From NCBI GenBank assembly GCA_020723345.1, contig DYJA01000005.1, forward strand, positions 98,689 through 162,688: DNA of 64,000 nucleotides, in the 5' to 3' direction. Source of the DNA: Candidatus Aquidulcis sp. Its GTDB lineage: Bacteria; Chloroflexota; Anaerolineae; UBA4142. A program made the position numbers and the translations under genes. Under the pieces are notes generated by a model, which was not told the origin of the DNA, did not search any database, and saw nothing but the letters and a program-made list of their open reading frames with translations. This document shows positions 8,352 to 16,768 of the stretch, piece after piece. Every line of letters starts with the position of its first letter. Position 1 is the first letter of the stretch.

Positions 8352-9101
8352 TCAGCGTTTCCGCGCCAGCGCGAGCAGGGACACTCCGAATGGCGCATCT
8401 GCACGCGCGACCAGCCGCATTTCCGCGACGTACAACGCGCCCAAGATCGCATTGACGACGCGCGGCAGCGGCGTGAGATCAGAACGAATCGTTTTGCCTT
8501 CGCCGAACACGCGCCGCAACAGACGGTCTGCCGCGATTGCCGGGAACATCAGCGCGTTCGCGTGCGTCAGTCGTTCGACGGTCATCCCCGCGCGCGTAAT
8601 CTCCGCGCGCAGATCGCGCGCGGAGTAGCGCCGCTGATGCCCGACCGCGACATCGTGCATGCTCCACAACCATTGATACGCGGGCAGCTGAACGATCAGC
8701 CGTCCGCCGGGTTTCAGCACGCGCGCAATTTCGGCGAATGTCGTCTGGTCGTCGGCAATGTTGCAAATCACTTCAAATGAAATCGCAAGATCGAACGAGT
8801 CACTCGGAAAAGGCAATTCGTTTAGCGACGCGATAAACGCGCGTTTGATCCCGCGCACGCGGCAAAAATCAATCGCCTGATCGGAAATGTCAACGCCGAT
8901 TGCCGCGCCGTACTGTTGCAGCAGTTCCAAGTTCGCGCCCGTGCCGCACCCACCATCGAGCATCAGCGCGTCGCGCGGCGCGTAACGATCCAGCCATGCC
9001 TTGATCAATGTCCGCACGCCGCGGTACCACCAATACCGATCCTCCAGTTCGAACATCACCCGGTACTCTGCCGGGTACATCAACATGTCCTCGCGTTTCA
9101 C
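8352..9101 (-). CDS. Class I SAM-dependent methyltransferase
   Basis: 249 residues with the Rossmann motif I MLDGGCGTGAN at residues 47-57, an acidic end of strand 2 (IGVDIS) and the post-motif FDLAISFEVICNI. A Methyltransf_11/UbiE-like fold is clear. The N-terminal YWWYRGVR is common in methyltransferases next to glycosyltransferases, so a sugar or polyprenyl-linked substrate is plausible but not shown. It lies between two GT39 genes with gaps of 6 and 10 bases, so all are probably one leftward operon. Confidence 0.8.
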   Translation of the reverse strand: MKREDMLMYPAEYRVMFELEDRYWWYRGVRTLIKAWLDRYAPRDALMLDGGCGTGANLELLQQYGAAIGVDISDQAIDFCRVRGIKRAFIASLNELPFPSDSFDLAISFEVICNIADDQTTFAEIARVLKPGGRLIVQLPAYQWLWSMHDVAVGHQRRYSARDLRAEITRAGMTVERLTHANALMFPAIAADRLLRRVFGEGKTIRSDLTPLPRVVNAILGALYVAEMRLVARADAPFGVSLLALARKR

Positions 9102-9107
9102 TCTGCC

Positions 9108-11141
9108 TCAATCGATGTGAATTCCGCCGAGCGTTACAATTTCCCCAAGCGGGTTACCGGTCGCCGCGTGATACGGCACGACTTGCCAACGATATTTGCC
9201 CGGTCGCGTGCTCGGCGCGATCAACACAGCGCGCGTATCTACGATGATCTTTTTTGCTTCCCAGGTCGAGCTGCCGGAACGATTACCCAACGGAATCGCA
9301 TCCCATTGTCCGACGCGCGCACCGGTTTGATCCACCAAACGCAACGATATGGCGTAATCTTCGCCGACCAGCTCGTCGATCTGCCAATACAATTTAACAA
9401 TCACGCGCGCACCCGGCGCGACGGACGTCGGTGCGGCGTACCCGCGCAATCGCAAATGTCCGTCGAACGCAACGTCGCGCGGATGCGCGATGTCGGGCGC
9501 GCGCGCAACCGGCAACGCGCGCGCGAACAGTGAGAGCGCGATTTCGGTGCTCGTTCCGGGAAATTGCGCCTGATCGAGCAGAACGCCTTCCTGGTTCAGC
9601 AATTTTTCGATGCGCGCGTCCGGATCGTCGAACGGCACATGCAGCGCGAGATACCAGACGCGCGCGTTGTTGCGATACGCGTCGCGCACCACCGCACGAT
9701 CGGCGTCGGGCGATGGTTTGCCGTCGGCGCGCAAGATCGGCAGCGTCGTCATCGGCACACGATCGTCCGCGTAGTAGCGATACAGTTCCTCGGTGTGCGG
9801 CGAATTGAGAATGAGAAAATCGCCGGGCTGCGCGCGCTCGCGCAGCGATTCCGCCCACGCGCGATGATCGTCCTTGCCGAACCGCGGATCGAAAAACCAA
9901 TTATTCAGGGACAAGATCGCGCCGACCACGCACACACCCAGCGCGGCAAGCGCGAACGGTCGCCGCCAACGCGCGAGCGCGGCAAGCCCCGCCGCGACGC
10001 CGAGATAAAACGCCGGGCTGATCGCGATGAGATAGCGTGAGTTTTGATAGAGTGGGCGAACGAGTGAAATGACGAGGACACCGAGAATCGGAAGGAAGAT
10101 GTATGCCAAATTCAAAATTCGAAATTCGCAATTCGCAATGCGTGTTGCGTGTTGCGTGTTGCGTGATACATGCTGCGTGTTGAGTGGATCTGAATTTTGA
10201 ATTTTGATTTTCAAATTAGGAATTAAGGTGCCAAGCACGAACAACACAAGCATCACTGCATCGAACCACATCGCTTGTGCCCAATCGAGTGTGATGCCGA
10301 CGCTGAACGAGTTGAGCAAATCGCGCAGCATCACGTCGAGCGGGACGAAATAGGGTCCCGTGTTCGCGTTGCCTGCCACGCTCGTCGATACTTGTGGAAT
10401 TAGAAAGATCACGGACGCGAACGGGAGCGCGGGCAGAAAAACAAACCAGCGCGCGCGCGGCATTTGCCAGACGAGAACCAAAATCAGAAGCGCGTGGAAC
10501 GGAAAAAGGAAAAGCGCGAAATAATGTGTGTACAGCGTGGCGATTGCAGAAAGACAATAAATAAAAAACCCAAAATAGGATACTGATGAACGCTGATGAA
10601 CACTGATCAAATTTTCTTTATCTGTGTTAATCTGTGTTAATCTGTGTCCTGTATCAAACGCGCGCGTGAGCGCGTAGACCGCGAGCGTACTCCAGAACAA
10701 CACGAGGGCGTACGGGCGCGCTTCTTGCGCGTACCAGATGTAGAATGGGGAGAGCGCACCCAGCGATGCAGCAATCAACGCCGCCGGGCTACCGAGCCAG
10801 CGGCGCGCGAGCGCGTACAGCAACGGAATCGTCGCGACGTTGGCGAGGACGGAGAAAAAGCGGAGCGCGAACTCACTCGTGCCGAACGCGCGGACGAGAA
10901 AATGGAGCATGAGAAAATAACACTGCGGCACGGTATCCGTCGTGACGATGTTTTGGATCAGAATCGTGTTCGCCAGCACTGTGCCCAGATCGCGCGTGGC
11001 GCGGTAGACGCTGAGACTTTCGTCCCACCAGATCGCCTGCGCGTCCAGGCGGTACACGCGCAGCGCGAACGCGAGCAGAATGATCAGCAAGAGCGCGGCG
11101 CGTTCGAGAGTTGGCGGGGAAAATGATCGCACGGATTTCAT
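9108..11141 (-). CDS. GT39-type membrane glycosyltransferase
   Basis: 677 residues, same architecture as the GT39 gene at 6320-8341: first helix, then RLDAQAIWWDES with the acidic DE pair at residues 40-41, about ten further membrane segments, and a C-terminal soluble domain. The ATG at 11141 is preferred over upstream codons because TATAAT lies at 11151-11156 on the minus strand, leaving a leader of only a few bases. It heads the leftward operon of glycan genes. In-frame repeats at 10107-10225 and 10573-10651 insert residues such as TQHVSRNTQHA into loops. Confidence 0.8.
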   Translation of the reverse strand: MKSVRSFSPPTLERAALLLIILLAFALRVYRLDAQAIWWDESLSVYRATRDLGTVLANTILIQNIVTTDTVPQCYFLMLHFLVRAFGTSEFALRFFSVLANVATIPLLYALARRWLGSPAALIAASLGALSPFYIWYAQEARPYALVLFWSTLAVYALTRAFDTGHRLTQINTDKENLISVHQRSSVSYFGFFIYCLSAIATLYTHYFALFLFPFHALLILVLVWQMPRARWFVFLPALPFASVIFLIPQVSTSVAGNANTGPYFVPLDVMLRDLLNSFSVGITLDWAQAMWFDAVMLVLFVLGTLIPNLKIKIQNSDPLNTQHVSRNTQHATRIANCEFRILNLAYIFLPILGVLVISLVRPLYQNSRYLIAISPAFYLGVAAGLAALARWRRPFALAALGVCVVGAILSLNNWFFDPRFGKDDHRAWAESLRERAQPGDFLILNSPHTEELYRYYADDRVPMTTLPILRADGKPSPDADRAVVRDAYRNNARVWYLALHVPFDDPDARIEKLLNQEGVLLDQAQFPGTSTEIALSLFARALPVARAPDIAHPRDVAFDGHLRLRGYAAPTSVAPGARVIVKLYWQIDELVGEDYAISLRLVDQTGARVGQWDAIPLGNRSGSSTWEAKKIIVDTRAVLIAPSTRPGKYRWQVVPYHAATGNPLGEIVTLGGIHID
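10107..10225. repeat. Nested heptamer arrays inside a GT39 gene
   Basis: Outer arms are AAATTC-type units (CAAATTC, AAAATTC, GAAATTC, GCAATTC) and their complement (TGAATTT twice, TGATTTT, CAAATTA). Between them lie GTGTTGC three times, GTGATAC, ATGCTGC, GTGTTGA. Everything is on a 7-nt period and open in the coding frame. Confidence 0.8.
10573..10651. repeat. Decamer array inside a GT39 gene
   Basis: TGATGAACGC, TGATGAACAC, then ATCTGTGTTA repeated three times, with a 10-nt period. It is translated in frame into a polar loop. Confidence 0.65.
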
Positions 11142-11150
11142 CGCGCGGGC

Positions 11151-11156
11151 ATTATA
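11151..11156 (-). promoter_or_regulatory. -10 box giving a nearly leaderless transcript
   Basis: TATAAT on the minus strand ends 9 bases before the ATG at 11141, so transcription should begin about 3 bases upstream of the start codon. A weak -35 (TTGTAT) lies 16 bases further upstream. Confidence 0.5.
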
Positions 11157-11221
11157 CCGCGAGTGGAAAGGAATACAAAGTAGACACGTAGACAAGAAAA
11201 CAAATAGGCATTGCAATTTGT

Positions 11222-12211
11222 CTACTTGTTAACCTGGATACTGGTAACCGGCTTGGGCTGCTTCTCCAACACCGGCAACATTTTCAAGAATGGTTCTTTC
11301 GCGCGCGCGGCGATGAACTTGACCGTCAGACTGCGCGTCTGCCGGTGCTCAAACCCGGCGGATTCGAGCGCGGCGGCGACGCCGCTTTCGTAATCGCGCA
11401 CGCTGCAATAAATCGGATGATGCGGCGCTGCCCACAGCAACGATAGCGCGCCGCGCAGCAATTCGTCGGCGTGCTCGCGCGCTTGGGGGTGCAAACCAAA
11501 GCGGAGCCAATACGCCGCACGTCCGCGCCGGATGCGCGCCGCGCCGGCAAGTTCGCCGTCGATTTCCAAAATGTAGCCCGCGCCGCGCGACTGATCCCAC
11601 CAATCGCCCATCTTGCCGCCCTGACCTTCCGGCGACAACATGCCTTCGGCGAGTTGCACGGGGCGCGGGGTGAGTTCGGTGTAGAGCCGCAGCAAATTCC
11701 AACCATCGCGCGCGCGCTGACGACGCAGCAAATCCGTCTTCGTTAGTCCGGGAAGCCAATCGTCCAAACAAAAAATATCTTCGCGCGCGTACGCATTGAA
11801 ACCGGCTTGGCGAAAAACTTCCTCCATCCCGTTGCCCGGCGGAATTTGCGCGAACACGCGTTGACCGCCGCGCGCGCCGATTTCTTTCGCGCACTCGGCG
11901 AGCAGGCGATACCAAATCGAAACCGCGTCGTCGTGCGCGTCGAGCGCGGGCGCGAGATAAGAAATGTCGGCTTCGGGACGACCGCGGCGCGCGCGCGCCT
12001 GCAAAAAACCGACCGCGCGGACGCGGCGCGTCGCGGATGGGTACAACACAATCGTCTCCGCGCCAACGGCGCTGATCGGCAAATGTCCCGCCAGCGCGGC
12101 TTGCAAAGGCGTGTGGGGCCACAACACCGCGCGCTCTAGATCCAACTGCACGCCGCGCGTTTGCAATTGCTGAATCGCGATCAAGTCGTCCAAACCAAGC
12201 CAGTGTGACAT
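11222..12211 (-). CDS. GNAT-like acyltransferase, uncharacterised
   Basis: 329 residues, soluble. The two halves look like GNAT folds: one around residues 40-150 (VGFLQARAR ... GFNAYAREDIF) and one around 180-300 (GYILEIDGELAGAARIRRG ... YCSVRDYESGVAAALESAGFEHRQTRSL). The latter follows the GNAT pattern of a beta strand, a helix and a late ALESAGF segment. Arg-rich acetyl-CoA pyrophosphate loops are not sharply conserved, so activity is uncertain. It stands alone between a glycosyltransferase promoter and a repeat element. Confidence 0.5.
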   Translation of the reverse strand: MSHWLGLDDLIAIQQLQTRGVQLDLERAVLWPHTPLQAALAGHLPISAVGAETIVLYPSATRRVRAVGFLQARARRGRPEADISYLAPALDAHDDAVSIWYRLLAECAKEIGARGGQRVFAQIPPGNGMEEVFRQAGFNAYAREDIFCLDDWLPGLTKTDLLRRQRARDGWNLLRLYTELTPRPVQLAEGMLSPEGQGGKMGDWWDQSRGAGYILEIDGELAGAARIRRGRAAYWLRFGLHPQAREHADELLRGALSLLWAAPHHPIYCSVRDYESGVAAALESAGFEHRQTRSLTVKFIAARAKEPFLKMLPVLEKQPKPVTSIQVNK

Positions 12212-12301
12212 TTTTTCTGTCCCGCGGCAATTATTTTACCGCAAGAGAGGGGAATTGACAAGAGCATGAAAATGAAATCCAGGGATTTGTCAATGTCGCG
12301 G

Positions 12302-12386
12302 CTTGTCATTTCGAGGAGGCGGTTTTTGCCGACGAGAAATCTCGTTTTCAGCGGCGGAGATTTCTCGCTCCGCTCGAAATGACAAG
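12302..12386. repeat. MITE-like TTGTCATTTCGAG element (copy 1)
   Basis: 85 bp with terminal inverted repeats CTTGTCATTTCGAG / CTCGAAATGACAAG and an inner GAGAAATCTC palindrome. It is intergenic between divergent genes. Copies of 83 bp lie at 49224-49306 and 50292-50374. Confidence 0.8.
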
Positions 12387-12435
12387 GGGCGCTTGACTTT
12401 GACCAAGCCCTAAACAGAACCATAATTCTAACTCG

Positions 12436-12444
12436 TGGTATAAT
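12436..12444 (+). promoter_or_regulatory. Extended -10 promoter
   Basis: TGGTATAAT, with TATAAT at 12439-12444. The predicted start near 12451 leaves a 17-base leader containing GGAGA before the ATG at 12468. Confidence 0.6.
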
Positions 12445-12467
12445 CACAATATCATGGAGAAACACGA

Positions 12468-12701
12468 ATGACCCAAAAGCCGGAACGACAATTCAATTCC
12501 CGCACTTATCGCGGTCAGGTCGAACGCGAATTGATCGCGGGCGCGATCCTGATCACGCTGATCGTCGGCGGAGGTTTAATCGCGCTGATCTGGGGACGCG
12601 ACGCGTTTTTCACCGCGCTCGCGTTTTTTGTCGGCGCGCTGTTGCTGGCGGGACTGGTGTGGGGATTTCTCAAGGTGCTTGAGATCATTTCGCGCGACTA
12701 A
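12468..12701 (+). CDS. Small two-helix membrane protein
   Basis: 77 residues. A polar N-terminus (~22 residues with RTYRGQVERE) is followed by two hydrophobic segments (about 23-43 and 48-68) separated by WGRDAFF. There is no recognised family. It has its own promoter and ribosome site, and its last four bases overlap the end of the convergent relA/spoT gene. Confidence 0.65.
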   Translation: MTQKPERQFNSRTYRGQVERELIAGAILITLIVGGGLIALIWGRDAFFTALAFFVGALLLAGLVWGFLKVLEIISRD

Positions 12702-14848
12702 CTCGTCACGCGCCGCGCTTCGACGACGTTCGGCAGACGATCAATTTTGTTGAGGATGCGCGTCAGTTGATCCGCGCTCGAAATTTCCAGCGTCGCCGTG
12801 ATGATCGCGATGTGATCGCTGCGTCCAGTCACCGCGCTGGCGGTGCTCATATTGACGTGTTCCGCCGAAACGATGCCGGAAATATCGTGAATCAGTCCGG
12901 CGCGGTCGAACGCGCGAACCTGGACGAGAACCGGGTACGCGCGCTCGTCGGTCTTTTCCCAATCAATCGCGATCAGCCGCTCGCTTTCCACATCCTCGGT
13001 GACGATGTTCCGGCAATCGCGGCGATGGATCGTGATGCCGCGCCCGCGCGTGATGTAGCCGATCACCGGATCGCCGGGCAACGGATTGCAACAATGCGCG
13101 ACGTGTTGCAAAAGATTGTCCACGCCTTTGACGGTCAGCGTCACCTCGGGCGCTTTGGGCATGATCGGCGCAGGCGGTGGCATCTCAGGCGCGGGCGGCG
13201 CTTTCTCGCGTTCGGCGTCGAGCAGGCGGACGCTAATCGTCTGAAGACTCAGGTCTTCGTGACCGATGGCTTCCAGAAAATCGTCGACATTTTTGAACTC
13301 GAAGAGTTTCGCGAGTTCTTCGAAATTCCCCTGATCGAGACCGAGCCGATGTAATTCCTTTTCGAGGATGACGCGCCCTTCGGTAATCGCTTCGGCGCGC
13401 GCTTGATGTTTGAAATACTGGCGAATTTTTCCGCGCGCGCGCACCGTGCGGACGAGTCCGAGTCCGGGGTTTAGCCAATCGCGGCTCGGTCCACCTTTTT
13501 TCGTCGTCAGAATTTCGATGCGGTCGCCGGTCTTGAGTCGATAATCGAGCGGAACGATTTTGCCGTTGACCTTTGCGCCGCGACAGCGATTGCCGATTTC
13601 GGTGTGAACGTGGTACGCGAAATCGATCGGCGTCGCGCCCGCCGCCATTTCGATAATATCGCCTTTCGGCGTGAAAACGTAGACTTGATCCTGAAAGATG
13701 TCAGTCTTGAGCGAATCGACAAAGACGCGCGCGTCGGCGATGTCTTGCTGCCATTCGATCAGTTGGCGCATCCAATTGATTTTGTTTTCGAACGCCGGAT
13801 CGACGCGCGCGCCCGGCTCTTTGTAACGCCAGTGCGCGGCGATCCCGAATTCCGCGATGTGGTGCATTTCCGGCGTGCGAATCTGCACTTCAATCGGTTT
13901 GCCGCGCGGACCAATGACGGCGGTGTGCAGCGATTGATACATATTCTCTTTCGGCTTGGCGATGTAGTCGTCGAATTCGCCGGGAATCGGCGTCCACAAA
14001 CTATGAATGACGCCGAGGACGACGTAGCAATCGCGCACGCTGGCGACGATGATGCGAATCGCGCGGATGTCGTAAATCTGATCGAAATCCCTGCCCTTGC
14101 GGATCATCTTGTTGTAGATGCTGTAGATGTGCTTGGGACGCCCACCGATTTCGAGCGGGAATATTTTTTCTTCTGCGAGCCGGTCGCGCAGCAACTTGAT
14201 CGTCTCGGCGATGTACGTTTGTTGATCGGCTTGGTCTTCGAGCAGGAGGTTTTCGATTTCTTTGTGCTTGTCAGGTTCGAGGTATTTGAGCGAGAGGTCT
14301 TCGAGTTCGCGGCGGATGTTATACATACCGAGGCGGTTAGCGAGCGGGGCGAAAATTTCCATCGTCTCGCGCGCGATGCGCCGCTGTTTGTCCGGGCGCA
14401 GCGCGAAAAGCGTCTGCATGTTGTGCAAGCGGTCGGCGAGTTTGATCAAAACGACGCGCGCGTCTTCCGCCATCGCCATAAACATTTTGCGCAACGATTC
14501 GGCGTGCGTTTGCTCCAGCCCCAGGCGCAAGCCGGACAATTTGGTGACGCCGTCGACAAGTTTCGCAACTTGTTCGCCGAATTCTTTGTGGAGCGTTTCG
14601 AGCGGCACAGTCGTGTCTTCCGGCACGTCGTGTAAAAGCGCGGCGATGATCGTGTCTTCGTCGAGGTAGAGATCGGTGAGCGTGTGCGCGACCCGGAGGG
14701 AATGCGTGATGTACGGTTCGCCCGTCGAACGCGTTTGCGGCGCGTGCGCGGCGTTCGCCAGTTCGTACGCGCGGCGGACGCGGTCGAGATTCGCTTCGGG
14801 ATTATATGATTTTATTTTGTCGAGCAGCGTCTGAATGTCCATCGTCAT
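12698..14848 (-). CDS. rel: RelA/SpoT bifunctional (p)ppGpp synthetase/hydrolase
   Basis: 716 residues, the normal length for bifunctional Rel. The N-terminal HD hydrolase has ITHSLRVAHTL and LLHDVPEDT. The synthetase has YSIYNKM, IYDIRAIRIIV and FDDYIAKPKENMYQSLHT, ending AEFGIAAHWRYKE. A TGS domain (VYVFTPKGDIIEMAAGATPIDFAY) and a zinc-finger-like/CC region with HCCNPLPGD follow, then a C-terminal ACT domain. Both catalytic sites look intact. It makes and degrades the stringent-response alarmone. Start codons at 14848 and 14842 are both possible. Confidence 0.95.
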   Translation of the reverse strand: MTMDIQTLLDKIKSYNPEANLDRVRRAYELANAAHAPQTRSTGEPYITHSLRVAHTLTDLYLDEDTIIAALLHDVPEDTTVPLETLHKEFGEQVAKLVDGVTKLSGLRLGLEQTHAESLRKMFMAMAEDARVVLIKLADRLHNMQTLFALRPDKQRRIARETMEIFAPLANRLGMYNIRRELEDLSLKYLEPDKHKEIENLLLEDQADQQTYIAETIKLLRDRLAEEKIFPLEIGGRPKHIYSIYNKMIRKGRDFDQIYDIRAIRIIVASVRDCYVVLGVIHSLWTPIPGEFDDYIAKPKENMYQSLHTAVIGPRGKPIEVQIRTPEMHHIAEFGIAAHWRYKEPGARVDPAFENKINWMRQLIEWQQDIADARVFVDSLKTDIFQDQVYVFTPKGDIIEMAAGATPIDFAYHVHTEIGNRCRGAKVNGKIVPLDYRLKTGDRIEILTTKKGGPSRDWLNPGLGLVRTVRARGKIRQYFKHQARAEAITEGRVILEKELHRLGLDQGNFEELAKLFEFKNVDDFLEAIGHEDLSLQTISVRLLDAEREKAPPAPEMPPPAPIMPKAPEVTLTVKGVDNLLQHVAHCCNPLPGDPVIGYITRGRGITIHRRDCRNIVTEDVESERLIAIDWEKTDERAYPVLVQVRAFDRAGLIHDISGIVSAEHVNMSTASAVTGRSDHIAIITATLEISSADQLTRILNKIDRLPNVVEARRVTS

Positions 14849-14900
14849 CCACTCGGTTTCATGTCATTGTACTCAAAAAAGCGGTGGTTTGCAAATGTTT

Positions 14901-15010
14901 CCGTCGTTTCAAAACGACGGCTCAAAAGATGGAAACTCGATAAAGTCGAGTTGGCGTCAATCGGTTTTCAACCGATTTTCACCTCACTGAGACGCCGATT
15001 TCTAATCGGC
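14901..15010. repeat. Cluster of four mini-hairpins
   Basis: Stems at 14901-14920 (CCGTCGTTT/AAACGACGG), 14936-14950 (CTCGA/TCGAG), 14959-14977 (AATCGGTT/AACCGATT) and 14994-15010 (GCCGATT/AATCGGC). They fill the space between rel and the lipoprotein promoter; no gene is seen here. Confidence 0.7.
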
Positions 15011-15047
15011 GGCGGTCGCACCACAAAACGTGACGCACACTCGGAAC

Positions 15048-15076
15048 TTGTCGGTTCAAACGAACGTCGTTAAAAT
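15048..15076 (+). promoter_or_regulatory. Promoter of the TP-rich lipoprotein gene
   Basis: TTGTCG at 15048-15053 and TAAAAT at 15071-15076 with a 17-base spacer. A strong ribosome site GAGGGGG follows, 6 bases before the ATG at 15110. Confidence 0.6.
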
Positions 15077-15109
15077 AGAGAAGGTGAGAAAAGGAACGAG
15101 GGGGTTGAT

Positions 15110-15634
15110 ATGAAAATGCGAATCGGAATATTCTTTTTGTTTGCGGTATTGACCGTCGACTGTTCACGCGTTGCCGTACCGCTGCTCGTCAATCCAACTG
15201 CGACGCCCTTGCCGACCCAGGTTCCGCTGCCGACGCGCGTTACAGTTGTCGCCCCGACGCCAACGCTCAATCTCATTCCACCCGGCGATTCGAGCGAAGC
15301 GGCGACGATGCTCAAAGATTTTATCGCGGCGGTCGCCAGAGGCGATGTGAACGGCGCGCTGACGTACTGGAACACGAGTCAATCGTCCGCGTACGCGGCG
15401 AACGTACGCGCGATGGTGCAGGAATGGGCGGACAAAAGGCGGCAGTTGGTGCTTGGGGAAATCACGTACATGGGGCGTGACGCGACCGGCAAATCCGTGC
15501 CGATGCTGTTAACGGACCCGCGCGTGGAGCAAGCCGTTGCCAAAGTGCAAATTGATGGACTCGAATATCAGTTTTACCTGAGCCAACTCAAGGGAGGATG
15601 GTTCATCGAGGGCGTAAATACGTTTGGGAAGTAA
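15110..15634 (+). CDS. Secreted lipoprotein-like protein of unknown function
   Basis: 174 residues. A short signal sequence (hydrophobic residues 5-15) ends in LTVDCS, a weak lipobox with Cys at 18. A Pro/Thr-rich linker (residues ~27-58, TPLPTQVPLPT) then leads to a small globular domain of ~110 residues. That domain starts SSEAATMLKDFIAAVARGDVNGALTYW, resembling NTF2-like/DUF4878 lipoprotein domains (helical pair followed by a curved sheet), and ends LKGGWFIEGV. Probably an anchored extracytoplasmic protein; ligand unknown. Confidence 0.65.
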   Translation: MKMRIGIFFLFAVLTVDCSRVAVPLLVNPTATPLPTQVPLPTRVTVVAPTPTLNLIPPGDSSEAATMLKDFIAAVARGDVNGALTYWNTSQSSAYAANVRAMVQEWADKRRQLVLGEITYMGRDATGKSVPMLLTDPRVEQAVAKVQIDGLEYQFYLSQLKGGWFIEGVNTFGK

Positions 15635-15716
15635 AATCTATTTCCATTTTTAATGCCATTCTTGTTTGGCGTGCGGACGCCACGCCGACAATCCAGAATA
15701 GGAGGCGCGCCTAACA

Positions 15717-15867
15717 ACACCCATGCGTTTGGCATGGGTGCTGAACTCGCGATGGCGAATCCGCGCAAGGTCATAGCCAATTTGACGAAACGGAATGCGC
15801 CAATTCAGAAGAACTTGCGCTGGTCAGCGAGAATGTTCTCGTCCAGAATATTCGTGCGGGAATGCGC
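15717..15867 (-). pseudogene. Broken PIN-like toxin remnant
   Basis: In minus-strand frame the sequence reads NILDENILADQR and then, after a one-base shift near 15810, LLNWRIPFRQIGYDLARIRH. Together these resemble the start of DUF5615-like/PIN-related toxins (LDEN acidic motif, then a WRIR-RQIGYD segment). No in-frame start exists, a frameshift separates the parts, and the 3' side runs into a hairpin (CACCCATGC/GCATGGGTG, 15718-15740). The call rests on my recollection of the family pattern. Confidence 0.4.
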
Positions 15868-15887
15868 TCCACCGCAAATTCGTTCGC

Positions 15888-16055
15888 ATGATTCACAAAC
15901 GCTTCGCTCGATAGTTTGACTGCTTCGACAAGCGCGTCTTTGGTAATGCTATTGTGACATCGTTCGATTATAGTTTCCCAGTCTAGTCCACGTGCGATCA
16001 TTGACAAAACTTGCCACACGAGGATGCGCGTGCCACGAAAAGTTGGCTTGCCGCG
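15888..16055 (-). pseudogene. DUF433 antitoxin-like remnant
   Basis: The conserved DUF433 core is visible: RGKPTFRGTRILVWQVLSMI followed by ARGLDWETIIERC and a helix DALVEAVKLSSEAF. A longer open frame (15771-16160) exists, but its N-terminus is formed by a TGTCATTGCGAG-type repeat (about 16073-16157) and its C-terminus runs out of frame into the toxin remnant. DUF433 proteins usually precede PIN/DUF5615 toxins, so this is a decayed toxin-antitoxin pair. Confidence 0.5.
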
Positions 16056-16173
16056 ACCGATTGCTGAAACGGATGCGGTGCTGAGCGAAGCCGAAGCGAG
16101 CAATCCCCGAGCGACTTGGATTGCTTCGGACAATAACCGTCCTCGCAATGATAATGCCAAAGCCCCAATCAGT

Positions 16174-16201
16174 TTGACAGATTCGCGCGATTCGGTAAAA
16201 T
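16174..16201 (+). promoter_or_regulatory. Promoter of the small HNH gene
   Basis: TTGACA at 16174-16179, TAAAAT at 16196-16201 with a 16-base spacer. AGGAG at 16208-16212 precedes the ATG at 16218. Confidence 0.65.
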
Positions 16202-16217
16202 AGACCCAGGAGTCGGA

Positions 16218-16727
16218 ATGGAGACTGCATCACGCGCCGTCTTGGTTCTCAACGCCACCTACGAGCCGCTGAACATCGTTTCCGTCCAACGCGCCATCGT
16301 CCTCCTCCTCAAAGAAAAAGCGGAAGTTGTCGAAGCGGCGCAAACTAAATTGCGGGCTGAGTGTTATTCCATCAGTCTGCCACTGGTCATTCGCCTAGTC
16401 GCCTTTGTGCCGGTGCCGCGGCATTTGCCTTTGCCGTTGACGCGCCGAACGGTGATCGCGCGCGATTTGTACACCTGCCAGTACTGCGGCGGACAACCGA
16501 ACAAGCATGAACTGACCGTCGACCACGTCATTCCGCGTTCGCGCGGTGGCGCGACGACGTGGGAAAACGCCGTCGCGGCGTGTTCGGCGTGCAATCATCG
16601 CAAAGGCGACCGCACACCCGATGAAGCCAAGATGAAGTTACTTGCCAAACCTGCGCGCCCGCGCTTTGTCGCGATTGTGTTGATGGGCGAGGTACGCGGA
16701 CATTCGACGTGGCAGAAATATCTCTAG
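16218..16727 (+). CDS. HNH endonuclease family protein (McrA-like)
   Basis: 169 residues. After an N-terminal ~75-residue domain comes a compact HNH module: CQYCGG, then VDHVIPRSRGG, then NAVAACSACNHRKGDRTPDEA, giving two CxxC zinc knuckles, the H of DHV and the N/H of the last loop. This small HNH type is common in Actinobacteria and Chloroflexota and is usually annotated as an HNH endonuclease of unknown target. Monocistronic: own promoter and a strong hairpin terminator immediately after. Confidence 0.8.
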   Translation: METASRAVLVLNATYEPLNIVSVQRAIVLLLKEKAEVVEAAQTKLRAECYSISLPLVIRLVAFVPVPRHLPLPLTRRTVIARDLYTCQYCGGQPNKHELTVDHVIPRSRGGATTWENAVAACSACNHRKGDRTPDEAKMKLLAKPARPRFVAIVLMGEVRGHSTWQKYL

Positions 16728-16731
16728 AACG

Positions 16732-16766
16732 AAAAACCAGGTTTCAGTGAGAAACCTGGTTTTTTA
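16732..16766. terminator. Bidirectional intrinsic terminator
   Basis: Perfect stem AAAAACCAGGTTTC / GAAACCTGGTTTTT with a 5-base loop and T-runs on both strands. It separates the convergent HNH gene and TIR-like gene. Confidence 0.85.
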
Positions 16767-16768
16767 TT

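Noticed and set aside
13604..14635. 343-codon rightward frame inside rel
   Set aside because: Antisense shadow of the conserved RelA/SpoT sequence.
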